Positions 40,224 to 51,524 of a DNA stretch of 64,000 nucleotides are shown one piece after another. The translations under genes were made by a program, and so were the position numbers. The notes beneath the pieces were generated by a model, which was not told the DNA's origin, did not search any database, and was given only the letters and a program-made list of their open reading frames with translations. Numbering within the stretch: the stretch's first letter is position 1; every line of letters begins with the position of its first letter. This DNA comes from Faecalibacterium sp. An122 (lineage in GTDB: Bacteria; Bacillota; Clostridia; Oscillospirales; Ruminococcaceae): contig NZ_NFLL01000002.1 of NCBI RefSeq assembly GCF_002160895.1, forward strand, positions 124,001 to 188,000, read 5' to 3'.

Positions 40224-40988
40224 ATGAAAGCAAAGGTAATGGCATACCTGGCCGCGGGGGCGGTGTTCTGCGGCATCCGCTGGGCGGACCTTGCCCTCTG
40301 GACCGACCCTGAGACCGGCCTGGTGACCGCGGGGGCCGTGTGGCAGCGGTATCTGGTGCTGGCCGTGTTCGCGGCGGCCGCCCTTCTGGTGGGACGGCTT
40401 GCCGGCGGCAGCCCGGCGCCCCTGAACCGCCGCCAGCCTCTGGCTGCCCTGCCCGCTCTGGCGGGGGCTGTCCTCTGCCTGTGGCAGGGGATCGCCGGCC
40501 TGCTGGGAGCCGCCGGTGTGGCCGCGGCAGTGGAAAGCGTCCTGGCTCTGGCCTGCGGGGCCTGGCTGGGGTATCTGGGGGTGGGCTGGCTGGCCGCGCC
40601 CCGCAAAAATCCGCCTCCGGCCTGGTTCGGCGTGGCGGGAAGCCTGCTCTTTGTGTGGGAGATTCTCCTGAGCTTTATGACCAACGGCTCCAGCTGGCAC
40701 CGCACCGTCCCCACCTCGGCGGTCTGGCAGCAGCTGGCCGCCCTGCTGTTCCTGGCGGCTTTGCTGCGGGCGCTCTGCCTGCCCGATGCGGCCGACGGCC
40801 GGGCGCTGGGGGGCTATGGGCTGCTGGCTTTCTGCCTGTGCCTGTGCTGGCAGCTGCCCCGGTGCGTCCTGTGGACCGCCGGCCCGGGGGACTGGGCTCT
40901 GGCCGCCATCGGCCTTTTGGGCGGCGTCTGCGCGGTGCTGTGCGCCGCGCCGTCCCCCCACAGCAAAGGCTCCCACGCGGCGGGCTGA
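40224..40988 (+). CDS. Integral membrane protein, unknown
   Basis: 254 residues, very Ala/Leu/Trp-rich, with about seven predicted membrane helices and short loops. A loop near 150 has GSSWHRTVP. Six nt separate it from citrate synthase, whose terminal GAGGAG serves as its ribosome binding site, so the two are co-transcribed. I recognise no family. No terminator is evident before gapA, only a T/A-rich stretch. Confidence 0.78.
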   Translation: MKAKVMAYLAAGAVFCGIRWADLALWTDPETGLVTAGAVWQRYLVLAVFAAAALLVGRLAGGSPAPLNRRQPLAALPALAGAVLCLWQGIAGLLGAAGVAAAVESVLALACGAWLGYLGVGWLAAPRKNPPPAWFGVAGSLLFVWEILLSFMTNGSSWHRTVPTSAVWQQLAALLFLAALLRALCLPDAADGRALGGYGLLAFCLCLCWQLPRCVLWTAGPGDWALAAIGLLGGVCAVLCAAPSPHSKGSHAAG

Positions 40989-41074
40989 TTTGCCAAAAGT
41001 ACTAAAAACGTTTGAGTGAAATGATATAAAATCTATAAAAACGAAAAACCGCTTGTTATTTCTTTGTCGGGCAC

Positions 41075-41103
41075 TTGAAGGTTTGGCGTTTTTGGTCTAT
41101 AAT
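41075..41103 (+). promoter_or_regulatory. Promoter of gapA
   Basis: TTGAAG (41075-41080), 17-nt spacer, TATAAT (41098-41103), 59 nt ahead of the ATG. AGGAGGT sits 8 nt before the start codon. Confidence 0.85.
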
Positions 41104-41161
41104 AAAGACACCGTGAGATTTATCCTATTTCAAAGGGTAAAAATTTTAGGAGGTATATAAA

Positions 41162-42193
41162 ATGGCTGTAAGAGTTGCTATCAATGGTTTTGGCCGCATT
41201 GGCCGCCTGGCTTTCCGTCAGATGTTCGACGCTGAGGGTTACGAGGTTGTCGCTATCAACGATCTGACCAGCCCCAAGATGCTGGCTCACCTGCTGAAGT
41301 ACGACACCGCTCAGGGCTCCTTCTGCGGCAAGATCGGCGAGAACAAGCACACCGTTTCTTCCACCGAGGACTCCATCGTTGTCGATGGCAAGGAGATCAA
41401 GATCTACGCCATTAAGGACGCTAAGGATTGCCCCTGGGGCGAGCTGAACGTCGATGTCGTTCTGGAGTGCACCGGCTTCTACACCAGCAAGGATAAGAGC
41501 ATGGCTCACATCGAGGCTGGCGCTAAGAAGGTCGTCATCTCTGCTCCCGCCGGCAACGACCTGAAGACCATCGTCTACTCCGTCAACGAGAAGACCCTGA
41601 CCGCTGAGGACAAGGTCATCTCCGCTGCTTCCTGCACCACCAACTGCCTGGCTCCCATGGCCGACACCCTGAACAAGGCCTTCCCCGTTGTCTCCGGCAT
41701 CATGACCACCGTTCATGCTTACACCGGCGACCAGATGATCCTGGACGGCCCCCAGCGCAAGGGCGATCTGCGCCGTGCACGTGCTGGCGCTCAGAACATC
41801 GTTCCCAACAGCACCGGCGCTGCCAAGGCCATCGGCCTGGTCATCCCCGAGCTGAACGGCAAGCTGATCGGCTCTGCTCAGCGTGTGCCCGTTCCCACCG
41901 GCTCCACCACCATCCTGGTGGCTGTTGTCAAGGGCAAGGACGTCACCAAGGAAGCCATCAACGCCGCTATGAAGGCTGCTGCTTCTGAGTCCTTCGGCTA
42001 CAACGAGGACCAGATCGTTTCTTCCGACGTCATCGGCATGCGTTACGGCTCTCTGTTCGACGCTACCCAGACCATGGTCGCTAAGATCGACGACGACACC
42101 TATCAGGTTCAGGTCGTGTCTTGGTACGACAACGAGAACTCCTACACCTCTCAGATGGTCCGCACCATCAAGTACTTCGCTGAGAACTGCTAA
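41162..42193 (+). CDS. gapA: Glyceraldehyde-3-phosphate dehydrogenase
   Basis: 343 residues; glycolytic NAD-dependent oxidation of glyceraldehyde-3-phosphate. NAD-binding [14 protein letters not shown] and active-site SCTTNCLAP (Cys158). The [12 protein letters not shown] motif is at the C-terminus. Codon choice differs from neighbours: many GCT, GTT and TCT codons instead of GCC, GTG and TCC, as expected for a very highly expressed gene. It forms a single-gene unit with its own promoter and terminator, apart from pgk-tpiA-gpmI. Confidence 0.97.
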   Translation: MAVRVAINGFGRIGRLAFRQMFDAEGYEVVAINDLTSPKMLAHLLKYDTAQGSFCGKIGENKHTVSSTEDSIVVDGKEIKIYAIKDAKDCPWGELNVDVVLECTGFYTSKDKSMAHIEAGAKKVVISAPAGNDLKTIVYSVNEKTLTAEDKVISAASCTTNCLAPMADTLNKAFPVVSGIMTTVHAYTGDQMILDGPQRKGDLRRARAGAQNIVPNSTGAAKAIGLVIPELNGKLIGSAQRVPVPTGSTTILVAVVKGKDVTKEAINAAMKAAASESFGYNEDQIVSSDVIGMRYGSLFDATQTMVAKIDDDTYQVQVVSWYDNENSYTSQMVRTIKYFAENC

Positions 42194-42222
42194 GTACTGA
42201 GGGTACTCCAAAGGGCTTATCA

Positions 42223-42258
42223 GGGGCCGCCAGCTTTCGGGCTGGCGGCCCCTTTTTG
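42223..42258 (+). terminator. Terminator of gapA
   Basis: GGGGCCGCCAGC (42223-42234) pairs with GCTGGCGGCCCC (42241-42252), loop TTTCGG, then TTTTTG. Confidence 0.93.
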
Positions 42259-42422
42259 CTTGCCGTGCCGCTGTTTTAGGCGGGCGCCGGGGAAAATCGC
42301 AGGCTCCATCCGGCCAATCCGTCCGGGCCGCCCCGCACTTTATTTTCCCCGCAGGCTGGACATTTGTTGGTTAAAAGAGTTTAATAAGATTATCTCCACA
42401 TTTCCAGGGAAGGGGCGATTGT

Positions 42423-44054
42423 ATGCCAGAGGGACCGCAGGTCGCCGGGCGGGAGAGTTTCCGCCTGTTGTATCCGCCGCATAAGCCAGCCAGAGGGGCC
42501 GCGCTGCCCGATTCCAGCTTTTTCCACACCCTCCAGATTGACCAGATGGTCTCGGTGCGGCGGGAGAGCTGGCGGGGCCTGCCCGACCTGCGCCTGGAAC
42601 AGTTTTACACCACCGACACCGACGTCCTGGCCTGGCGGCTGGACGTGGTGGCGGACCTGGTGGCCAGCCAGGACCTGCGGGATTTGATCCGGGACGCCCT
42701 GCCCATGCTGCGGGACGCCGCCGAGATGCGCAAAGTCCTGAACAGTTCCTCTTCCTCTGTGGAGAGCAGCCTGGCCTCGGTGCGGTACCTGGAGATTTAC
42801 CTAGAACTGGTGGAACTGTTCCACAGCCGCCTGGCGTCGGCCCCCATCCGGAGCGCGGGCTTTAGCGCCCTGCGGCAGGAGGTGGAAAAACGGCGCACCA
42901 GCGATTCCTACCAGGCCCTGACCCGCCAGCTGGAACAGACCGAATACCAGATCGGCCATATCAAGAGCATCGCCCTGGGCATCAACCTGGACGGCACCCT
43001 GCGGGTCACCGACGTGGGCCTGCTGGCTTTGAACACCGACAAATACCGTCAGGGCAGCGTCCTGGACAAGCTGCTGGGCCGGGATAAAAAGGACCCCATG
43101 GTCTGTATCTCGGGTTTTGCCAACCTGGCCAAGACCGCCCGGGAGGAGGAGAAACACGCCCTGGACCAGGCGGTCTGCCGGGCGCTGGACACCGCTTTTG
43201 CCCGCACCATCCGCAGCTGGGAGCCGGTCATCGACCAGTATTTCCGGGACGAAACCGCCTTTTTCATCGGGCTGCTGGATGATTTCCGGTTCCTGTCGGC
43301 GGCGGTCAGCTTTTTGCTGGAACTGAAAAGCCAGGGCTGCGCCCTCTGCCGCCCCACTATCCGCCCCATGGAGGAAAAAGCCCTCCACCTGAAAGACGTC
43401 TACAACCCCATGCTGGTTCTCCGCAGCGAGGACAAGGGGACGGTGGTGGCCAATGACTTTGGCTATGACGCTAAAGGCCGCTTTTACCTGGTCACCGGCC
43501 CCAACCACGGCGGCAAATCCATTTTCTGCTACTCGGTGGGGATGGCCCAGGCCCTCTTTCAGCTGGGCCTGCTGGTCCCCGCCAAAGAGGCGGTCATGAG
43601 CCCGGTCCGGTGTATCTTCACCCACTTTCCCACCTCGGACGAGGACAACTACGGCAAGGGCCGCCTGGAGAGCGAGTGCGCCCGGATGAGCCAGATTCTC
43701 CACCTGCTGACGGGGGAGGACCTGCTGCTGATGGACGAGAGCTTCAGCTCCACCAGCCTGCTGGAGGGCGGTTATATCGCCGGGGAAGTGCTGTCGGCCA
43801 TTGCGGTGATGGGCTGCGGCGGGGTCTATGTGACCCATATCCACGAGCTGACCCAGGAGGTGGACCGCTTCAACGCTACCCCCGGCCGCACCGGCTGCAT
43901 TGACAACCTGGTGGCCCAGATGGAGAACATCGCCGACGGCACCCGCAGCTATCGGGTGATCCGCGCCACCCCCGACGGCCTCAGCTACGCCAAGGACATC
44001 GCCCGCAAATACGGCCTCAGCTGTGAGGAAATTCTGGCCTCCCGCCAGGGCTGA
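42423..44054 (+). CDS. MutS-family ATPase (not MutS1)
   Basis: 543 residues. The C-terminal ATPase has P-loop GPNHGGKSIF, Walker B LLLMDESFSSTS and a dimer-interface segment YVTHIHELTQ. The N-terminal part (about 1-330) is helical and corresponds to the MutS core/lever region. It lacks the mismatch-reading domain I with its Phe-x-Glu motif and is too short for MutS1. It also has no Smr domain, so it is not MutS2. It may act in recombination or another DNA transaction. GGAAGGGG precedes the ATG. Confidence 0.85.
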   Translation: MPEGPQVAGRESFRLLYPPHKPARGAALPDSSFFHTLQIDQMVSVRRESWRGLPDLRLEQFYTTDTDVLAWRLDVVADLVASQDLRDLIRDALPMLRDAAEMRKVLNSSSSSVESSLASVRYLEIYLELVELFHSRLASAPIRSAGFSALRQEVEKRRTSDSYQALTRQLEQTEYQIGHIKSIALGINLDGTLRVTDVGLLALNTDKYRQGSVLDKLLGRDKKDPMVCISGFANLAKTAREEEKHALDQAVCRALDTAFARTIRSWEPVIDQYFRDETAFFIGLLDDFRFLSAAVSFLLELKSQGCALCRPTIRPMEEKALHLKDVYNPMLVLRSEDKGTVVANDFGYDAKGRFYLVTGPNHGGKSIFCYSVGMAQALFQLGLLVPAKEAVMSPVRCIFTHFPTSDEDNYGKGRLESECARMSQILHLLTGEDLLLMDESFSSTSLLEGGYIAGEVLSAIAVMGCGGVYVTHIHELTQEVDRFNATPGRTGCIDNLVAQMENIADGTRSYRVIRATPDGLSYAKDIARKYGLSCEEILASRQG

Positions 44055-44066
44055 ACAAGACAAAAA

Positions 44067-44119
44067 GAAAACCGCGCATCTCCCGCCGCCGGACGGTGAG
44101 GGATGCGCGGTATTTTTTA
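44067..44119. terminator. Bidirectional terminator between the MutS-like and nucleotidyltransferase genes
   Basis: ACCGCGCATC (44071-44080) pairs with GATGCGCGGT (44102-44111). ATTTTTT follows on the plus strand and GGTTTTCTTTTTG on the minus strand. Confidence 0.9.
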
Positions 44120-44132
44120 TGGAGTGAAAAGG

Positions 44133-45044
44133 TTAGAACTGAACGGGGTAGAGGCCCTCCTCGGTCAGACGGGCCAGAGCGGCCATGACCCCGGGCTTAT
44201 CCTCCCGATAGGTGACGCCGTACCACTTGTCGGTGCTGTGGAGCATCCGAACCTGGGCCTTGCCCTCACCGATCAGATCGGAGATGATGGTGGGCAGGAA
44301 GTACTCGCACTTCATGGGATCCTTGGGCAGGCTCTCGGCCAGGAAGCCGGAGAACCGGTCCTGTGCCTCCTGCATGAAGCTGGCGGTCAGGCCCCAGATG
44401 CCCATGCTCACCAGGGTGTCGCCGGGCAGATCCACCCAGCTGTCCCCGTCGGCGTAGCGGATGACGCCGTCCTTGTCCTGGACGATCTTGGTCCGCTCGG
44501 TGACGCTCTCCAGCATCCCATCGCTGCCCACGACGCAGACGCCGCGGGAGACGCTGCCGTTCTCGGTGACGGTGTTCTTGACCTGGTAGCCCACCATGCA
44601 GTACTGGTACTGCTGGGTGTCGGCGTGGGTGGACAGGTACTCATACATCACGCGGAAGGCCTCGGGGCCGTAGTAGTCGTCCGAGTTGATGACGGCGAAG
44701 GGTCCGTGAATCAGATTCCGGGCGCTGAGCACCGCCTGGCCGGTGCCGAAGGGCTTGGTGCGGCCCTCGGGGGCGGTGTAGGGGGCGGGCAGGTCGTCCA
44801 GGGACTGATAGGCGTACTCCGCCTCCATCAGGCGGGACAGACGGTCCCCGATGGCCTTGCGGAAATCCGCCTCGAATTCCTGCCGGATGATGAAGATGAC
44901 CTTCTCAAAGCCGGCCCGGCGGGCGTCAAAAATCGAATAGTCGATGATCAGCTGCCCGGAAGGACCAACCGGGTCCAGCTGCTTCATGCCGCCGTAGCGG
45001 CTGCCCATACCGGCAGCCAGTACGACCAGAACGGGTTTATCCAT
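44133..45044 (-). CDS. Sugar-phosphate nucleotidyltransferase
   Basis: 303 residues, GalU/RmlA-like NTP transferase fold. Signature VVLAAGMGSRYGGMKQLDPV includes the nucleotide-binding G-x-G-x-R and Lys. SDDYYGPEAF supplies the metal-binding Asp. Likely a UTP-glucose-1-phosphate or related uridylyltransferase; the exact sugar is unknown. AAAGGAGG lies 9 nt before the ATG. Promoter at 45238-45267 gives a leader of about 190 nt. Confidence 0.85.
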   Translation of the reverse strand: MDKPVLVVLAAGMGSRYGGMKQLDPVGPSGQLIIDYSIFDARRAGFEKVIFIIRQEFEADFRKAIGDRLSRLMEAEYAYQSLDDLPAPYTAPEGRTKPFGTGQAVLSARNLIHGPFAVINSDDYYGPEAFRVMYEYLSTHADTQQYQYCMVGYQVKNTVTENGSVSRGVCVVGSDGMLESVTERTKIVQDKDGVIRYADGDSWVDLPGDTLVSMGIWGLTASFMQEAQDRFSGFLAESLPKDPMKCEYFLPTIISDLIGEGKAQVRMLHSTDKWYGVTYREDKPGVMAALARLTEEGLYPVQF

Positions 45045-45237
45045 ACAAGTGTTCCTCCTTTGTATGCCAGCCTGTCAATATTCGGTTTCGCCGCCGGCCC
45101 GGTCAGCATCCACATACAGGCCGGCCACCGACAGGACATTCCCGGCAGGAGGTAGGGCCGTAAGGCTGAGCGCGCGGTTTTGCGGTGCGTGTGTCGTTCG
45201 TCCGACACGCTGGATGTGGAGCCGGCTGCTTGAGCCT

Positions 45238-45267
45238 ATTATAGACCCGGAGCTCCGTTCTTGACAA
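45238..45267 (-). promoter_or_regulatory. Promoter of the nucleotidyltransferase gene
   Basis: On the minus strand TTGTCA (45267-45262), 18-nt spacer, TATAAT (45243-45238). Confidence 0.7.
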
Positions 45268-45348
45268 GTCTGTTTTTCCCAAAAGCACCCAGAATGCATT
45301 TTTTTGCTCCATTGGAGCATGTTTGCCAATGAATTATCAAAGAACTGC

Positions 45349-45377
45349 TTGCTTTGGGCCGCTGAATTGTATATAAT
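45349..45377 (+). promoter_or_regulatory. Promoter of pgk-tpiA-gpmI
   Basis: TTGCTT (45349-45354), 17-nt spacer, TATAAT (45372-45377), about 80 nt before the pgk ATG. The palindrome at 45305-45319 lies 30 nt upstream of the -35 box. Confidence 0.78.
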
Positions 45378-45455
45378 AGAACTATCCACGGGGAGACCCG
45401 ACGATGACAAAACTCACTTCAGGCAAATAAAAGGATTTGAGAGGAGTTTAGAACA

Positions 45456-46664
<1,209 letters not shown>

Positions 46665-46691
46665 GGCAGTCGCTTTTCACAAAGATGTGAT

Positions 46692-46730
46692 GGGTGCGGC
46701 GGCGACACGCCGCCGCGCCCTTTTATTTTT
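46692..46730 (+). terminator. Terminator between pgk and tpiA
   Basis: GGGTGCGGCGGCG (46692-46704) pairs with CGCCGCCGCGCCC (46708-46719), followed by TTTTATTTTTG. No clear promoter follows before tpiA, so partial read-through is likely. Confidence 0.8.
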
Positions 46731-46778
46731 GGGCGGCTTTTGGAGGCCGACCCTGGGAAAGACAAGGAGAATACGATT

Positions 46779-47549
46779 ATGGATAAGGCAAAGCGCAAGG
46801 CTATCATCGCCGGCAACTGGAAGATGAACAAGACCGCCACCGAGGCTGCTCAGCTGATCGACGAGCTGATCCCCGCCGTCAAGGATGCCACCTGCGAGGT
46901 GGTCATCTGCACCCCCTTCACCGACCTGGTGACCGCCGTGGCCAAGACCAAGGGCACCAACATCCACGTGGGCGCCGAGAACGTCCACTTTGAGAAGTCG
47001 GGCGCCTTCACCGGCGAGATCAGCGCCGACATGCTGGTGGACCTGGGCGTGGAGTACGTTATCGTGGGCCACAGCGAGCGCCGTCAGTACTTCGCAGAGA
47101 CCGACCAGACCGTCAACAAGCGCACCCTGGCCGCTCTGAACGCCGGCCTGAAGGTCATCGTCTGCGTGGGCGAGAGCCTGCAGCAGCGCGAGGAGGGCGT
47201 CACCGAGGAGCTGGTCCGCATGCAGACCAAGATTGCTCTGCGTGACGTCACCGCCGAGCAGATGGCCAACGTGGTCATCGCCTATGAGCCCGTCTGGGCC
47301 ATCGGCACCGGCAAGACCGCTACCTCGGACCAGGCCGAGGAGGTCTGCGCCCAGATCCGCAAGGTCATCGGCGAGCTGTACGGCGAGGCCGTGGCCGAGG
47401 CTACCACCGTCCAGTACGGCGGCAGCATGAACGCCAAGAACTGCGAGGAGCTGGTCAGCAAGAAGAACGTGGACGGCGGCCTGATCGGCGGCGCCTCCCT
47501 GAAGGCTGCCGACTTTGCAGTGATTGTCAACGCTGCTTCCAAGGGCTGA
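46779..47549 (+). CDS. tpiA: Triosephosphate isomerase
   Basis: 256 residues. AGNWKMNKT holds the catalytic Lys. [10 protein letters not shown] holds the His and [12 protein letters not shown] the Glu, the latter leading into the flexible loop. The ATG at 46779 has AAGGAG 9 nt upstream. The longer frame from 46740 lacks a ribosome binding site and adds non-family residues. Lies 39 nt before gpmI on the same transcript. Confidence 0.97.
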   Translation: MDKAKRKAIIAGNWKMNKTATEAAQLIDELIPAVKDATCEVVICTPFTDLVTAVAKTKGTNIHVGAENVHFEKSGAFTGEISADMLVDLGVEYVIVGHSERRQYFAETDQTVNKRTLAALNAGLKVIVCVGESLQQREEGVTEELVRMQTKIALRDVTAEQMANVVIAYEPVWAIGTGKTATSDQAEEVCAQIRKVIGELYGEAVAEATTVQYGGSMNAKNCEELVSKKNVDGGLIGGASLKAADFAVIVNAASKG

Positions 47550-47588
47550 GCCCCGGACAAATCAATAGAAACTGAGGAAGAAAAAACT

Positions 47589-49121
47589 ATGGCAAAGAAA
47601 CCCATGATGCTCTGCATCCTTGACGGCTTCGGCTGGGTGCCGGACGAAGTGGATGGCAACGCCATCGTCGCCGCCAAGACTCCCTATATCGACCACCTGT
47701 TTGCCACCTGCCCCAACGTCACCATCGGTGCCTCGGGCATGAGCGTCGGCCTGCCCGACGGTCAGATGGGCAACTCGGAGGTGGGCCACACCAACATTGG
47801 TGCCGGCCGTATCGTCTACCAGCAGCTGACCCTCATCACCAAGTCCATCCGTGACGGTGAGATGCAGAAGAACGACGTCCTGGTCCGCAACATGAAGGCC
47901 GCCATCGACGCCGGCAAGGCCATCCACTTCATGGGCCTGATGGGCACCGGCGGCGTTCACAGCCACGAGGAGCACCTGTTCGGCCTGCTGGAGATGGCCA
48001 AGGCCATGGGCGCCAAGGACGTCTATGTCCACGCCATCATGGACGGCCGTGACACCGACCCTCACGACGGTGAGGGCTTCCTGCAGAACGTCCAGAACGA
48101 GCTGGACAAGCTGGGCATCGGCAAGATTGCCACCGTCACCGGCCGCTACTACGCCATGGACCGCGACAAGAACTGGGACCGCGAGGAGAAGGCCTACGCT
48201 GCCTTCGTCTACGGCGAGGGCGAGAAGGCCAACGGCTGGAAGGAATGCATCGAGCGCAGCTACGCCAACGGCGTGACCGACGAGTTTGTGGTGCCCTGCG
48301 TCACCTGCGAGGGCGGCCGCGTCTCGGAGGGCGACACCGTGGTGTTCATCAACTTCCGCCCCGACCGTGCCCGCCAGATGACCCGCATCTTTGTGGACGA
48401 CGCCTTCGACGGCTTTGAGCGCCGCTATGGCCGGTTCCCGGTGCACTACGTCTGCATGACCGAGTACGACGCCACCGTGCCCAACTGCGAGGTGGCTTAT
48501 CCTCCCGTGGACCTGACCAACGTCATGGGCCAGTATATCTCCGACCTGGGTATGACCCAGCTGCGCATCGCCGAGACTGAGAAGTACGCTCACGTCACCT
48601 TCTTCTACAACGGCGGCCGCGAGGAGCCCTTTGCCGGCGAGGATCGCTGCGTGATCCCCAGCCCCAAGGTAGCCACCTACGACCTGAAGCCCGAGATGAG
48701 CGCCCCCGAGGTTGCCGAGGAGTGCGTCAAGCGGATTGAGAGCGGCAAGTACGACGTCATCATCCTGAACTTCGCCAACTGCGACATGGTGGGTCACACC
48801 GGCGTCTTTGATGCCGCTGTCAAGGCTGTGGAGGCCGTGGACCAGTGCGCAGGCAAGGTCATCGACGCAGTTCTGGCCGCCGGCGGCAAGGTCATCCTCA
48901 CCGCCGACCACGGCAACGCCGACAAGATGAAGAACCCCGACGGCACCCCCTTCACCGCCCACACCACCAACCCGGTGCCCTGTGTGGTGATCGGCGCAGG
49001 CAACGACTTCACCCTCCGGGAGGGCGGCGTCCTGAGCGATCTGGTTCCCACCATGTTTGAGCTGATGGGCATTCCTCAGCCCAAGGAAATGACTGGCAAG
49101 AGCCTGATCGTCCGGAACTGA
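47589..49121 (+). CDS. gpmI: 2,3-bisphosphoglycerate-independent phosphoglycerate mutase
   Basis: 510 residues; manganese enzyme that interconverts 3- and 2-phosphoglycerate. LDGFG (metal Asp), GQMGNSEVGHTNIG (catalytic Ser63), NFRPDRARQ, NCDMVGHTG and TADHGNADKM are all present. GAGGAAG precedes the ATG. Ends the pgk-tpiA-gpmI cluster; no enolase gene follows. Confidence 0.97.
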   Translation: MAKKPMMLCILDGFGWVPDEVDGNAIVAAKTPYIDHLFATCPNVTIGASGMSVGLPDGQMGNSEVGHTNIGAGRIVYQQLTLITKSIRDGEMQKNDVLVRNMKAAIDAGKAIHFMGLMGTGGVHSHEEHLFGLLEMAKAMGAKDVYVHAIMDGRDTDPHDGEGFLQNVQNELDKLGIGKIATVTGRYYAMDRDKNWDREEKAYAAFVYGEGEKANGWKECIERSYANGVTDEFVVPCVTCEGGRVSEGDTVVFINFRPDRARQMTRIFVDDAFDGFERRYGRFPVHYVCMTEYDATVPNCEVAYPPVDLTNVMGQYISDLGMTQLRIAETEKYAHVTFFYNGGREEPFAGEDRCVIPSPKVATYDLKPEMSAPEVAEECVKRIESGKYDVIILNFANCDMVGHTGVFDAAVKAVEAVDQCAGKVIDAVLAAGGKVILTADHGNADKMKNPDGTPFTAHTTNPVPCVVIGAGNDFTLREGGVLSDLVPTMFELMGIPQPKEMTGKSLIVRN

Positions 49122-49154
49122 TAAAGTCCCGCATCCCCGCATAAAACACAGCAC

Positions 49155-49205
49155 AGAGCCCCGCAGGCCTGCGTCCAGCGACGCACCGCCCGCGGGGCTC
49201 TTTTG
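49155..49205 (+). terminator. Terminator of pgk-tpiA-gpmI
   Basis: AGAGCCCCGC (49155-49164) pairs with GCGGGGCTCT (49192-49201), followed by TTTTG. Confidence 0.9.
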
Positions 49206-49441
49206 TGCTTGGTGAGAAGGTTCCGCCCGCAGGGCAGGGGACCGTCCGGAGCCAAAACCTGCCGGTCCGGGCCTGTGTTATAGCAGCCGAAAGCCTCATG
49301 GGGCAGGGAAGCCTTCGCACAGCGCCTCCTGGGGGCGTCCTGCGCGCTTTGCCCTGGCCCCGGAAAAGTTTATGCCCTCCCGCAAAAAACCTCTGTAGGG
49401 CCTCCACTGGCCCCATGAGGGCGGCGTCCGCCGCAGCACAA

Positions 49442-49490
49442 CAAAAACCCCGCAGCTCCCGGTGAACACCGGAAGCCGCGGGGTCTTTTT
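49442..49490. terminator. Bidirectional terminator, end of the opp operon
   Basis: ACCCCGC (49447-49453) pairs with GCGGGGT (49478-49484), with an inner CCGGTG/CACCGG. T-runs occur on both strands. It is 32 nt downstream of the oppF stop codon. Confidence 0.88.
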
Positions 49491-49521
49491 GTGCTTATGA
49501 GGCTTTCAGGGGGCAGGGGAA

Positions 49522-50455
<934 letters not shown>

Positions 50456-50463
<8 letters not shown>

Positions 50464-51502
50464 TGGTGTGGTCCTCCATCATTTTCTTGCGCAGGTTCTG
50501 GATCGAGTGGGGGCGCTCCACTTTGGGGGCCCGGGGGTCCAGATACCAGGTCTTGGCGGCGTGGGTGGGCGAAACCTCAAAGAAGGGAGGCTCCTTGACA
50601 AAGTCGATGGCCAGAGCCTTCTTGTTCCGGGGTGCGAAGGCATCGCCGTGAATCTCGTTGAAGAGGTTCGGCGGGGTGCCGTCGATGGTGGGCAGAGCCT
50701 CGCCCTTGACGCCCAGCTGCGGCAGAGCCTGCAGCAGAGCCCAGGTGTAGGGGTGCCATGCGTCGTAGAAGATCTCCTCCACGGTGCCGTACTCCACAAT
50801 CTGGCCGGCGTACATGACGGCCACACGGTCGGCCACGTTGGCCACAACGCCCAGGTCATGGGTGATGTAGATGACCGACATGCCCAGATCCTTCTGCAGA
50901 TCACGGATCAGCTGCAGGATCTGCGCCTGAATCGTCACGTCCAGCGCGGTGGTGGGCTCGTCGCAGATCAGGACCTGCGGCTTGCAGGCGGCGGCGATGG
51001 CGATGACCACGCGCTGCCGCATGCCGCCCGAAAACTCATGGGGGTACTGATTGTACCGGCGCTCGGGATCGGGGATACCGACCTTGCCCAGCATCTCGAT
51101 GGCGGCCTTCTTGGCGGCTTCGCCCTTCAGGCCCTGGTGCAGCTCGATGCTCTCCTGAATCTGCTTGCCGATTTTCTTCAGCGGGTTCAGGCTGGTCATC
51201 GGGTCCTGCATGACCATCGAAATTTTCTTGCCGCGGATATTCAGCCATTCCTTTTCGGTGAACTTGGCCATATCGCGGTCTTCAAACATGATGCTGCCGC
51301 CGGTGATCTTGCCGTTGGCGTCCAGCATGCCCACAAAGGTCTTGGTAAAGACCGATTTGCCCGAGCCGCTCTCGCCCACGATGGCGAGGGTCTCGCCTTC
51401 GTACAGGTCCAGGGAGCACTTGCGGATAGCCTTCAGCGTCCGGCCGCGCAGGCTGAACTGAATCTCCACGTCACGGGCAGAGATAATCGCTTTTTTATCC
51501 AT
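50456..51502 (-). CDS. Oligopeptide/dipeptide ABC transporter ATPase (OppD/DppD)
   Basis: 348 residues. Walker [10 protein letters not shown], signature [14 protein letters not shown], Walker [13 protein letters not shown], and the C-terminal [15 protein letters not shown] stretch. The C-terminal extension lacks the full cysteine motif that binds Fe-S in some OppD proteins. 22 nt downstream of oppC. Confidence 0.93.
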
Positions 51503-51524
51503 TGTTGTTTATCTCTCCCATCTG

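Larger units (their letters stand above)
45045..45455. other. Divergent control region nucleotidyltransferase / pgk
   Basis: 411 nt without genes. It holds two back-to-back promoters (minus at 45238-45267, plus at 45349-45377). Between them is a perfect palindrome TGCTCCA-T-TGGAGCA (45305-45319). The minus-strand leader contains a hairpin TGTCG-GACGAA-CGACA near 45190-45206. Confidence 0.65.
49122..49521. other. Gene-free region with terminators and a structured repeat-like element
   Basis: 400 nt without a credible gene. Terminators lie at 49155-49205 and 49442-49490. Between them an 11-bp inverted pair (CCTCATGGGGC at 49294-49304, GCCCCATGAGG at 49410-49420) closes a region with inner pairing around CGCCTCCTGGGGGCG. 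I recall similar stretches scattered in Faecalibacterium-type genomes, but only one copy is in this window. Confidence 0.5.

Noticed and set aside
42360-42420. Promoter for the MutS-like gene
   Set aside because: TTGTTG and GATTAT can be lined up with an 18-nt spacer, but the match is too poor to list as a feature.
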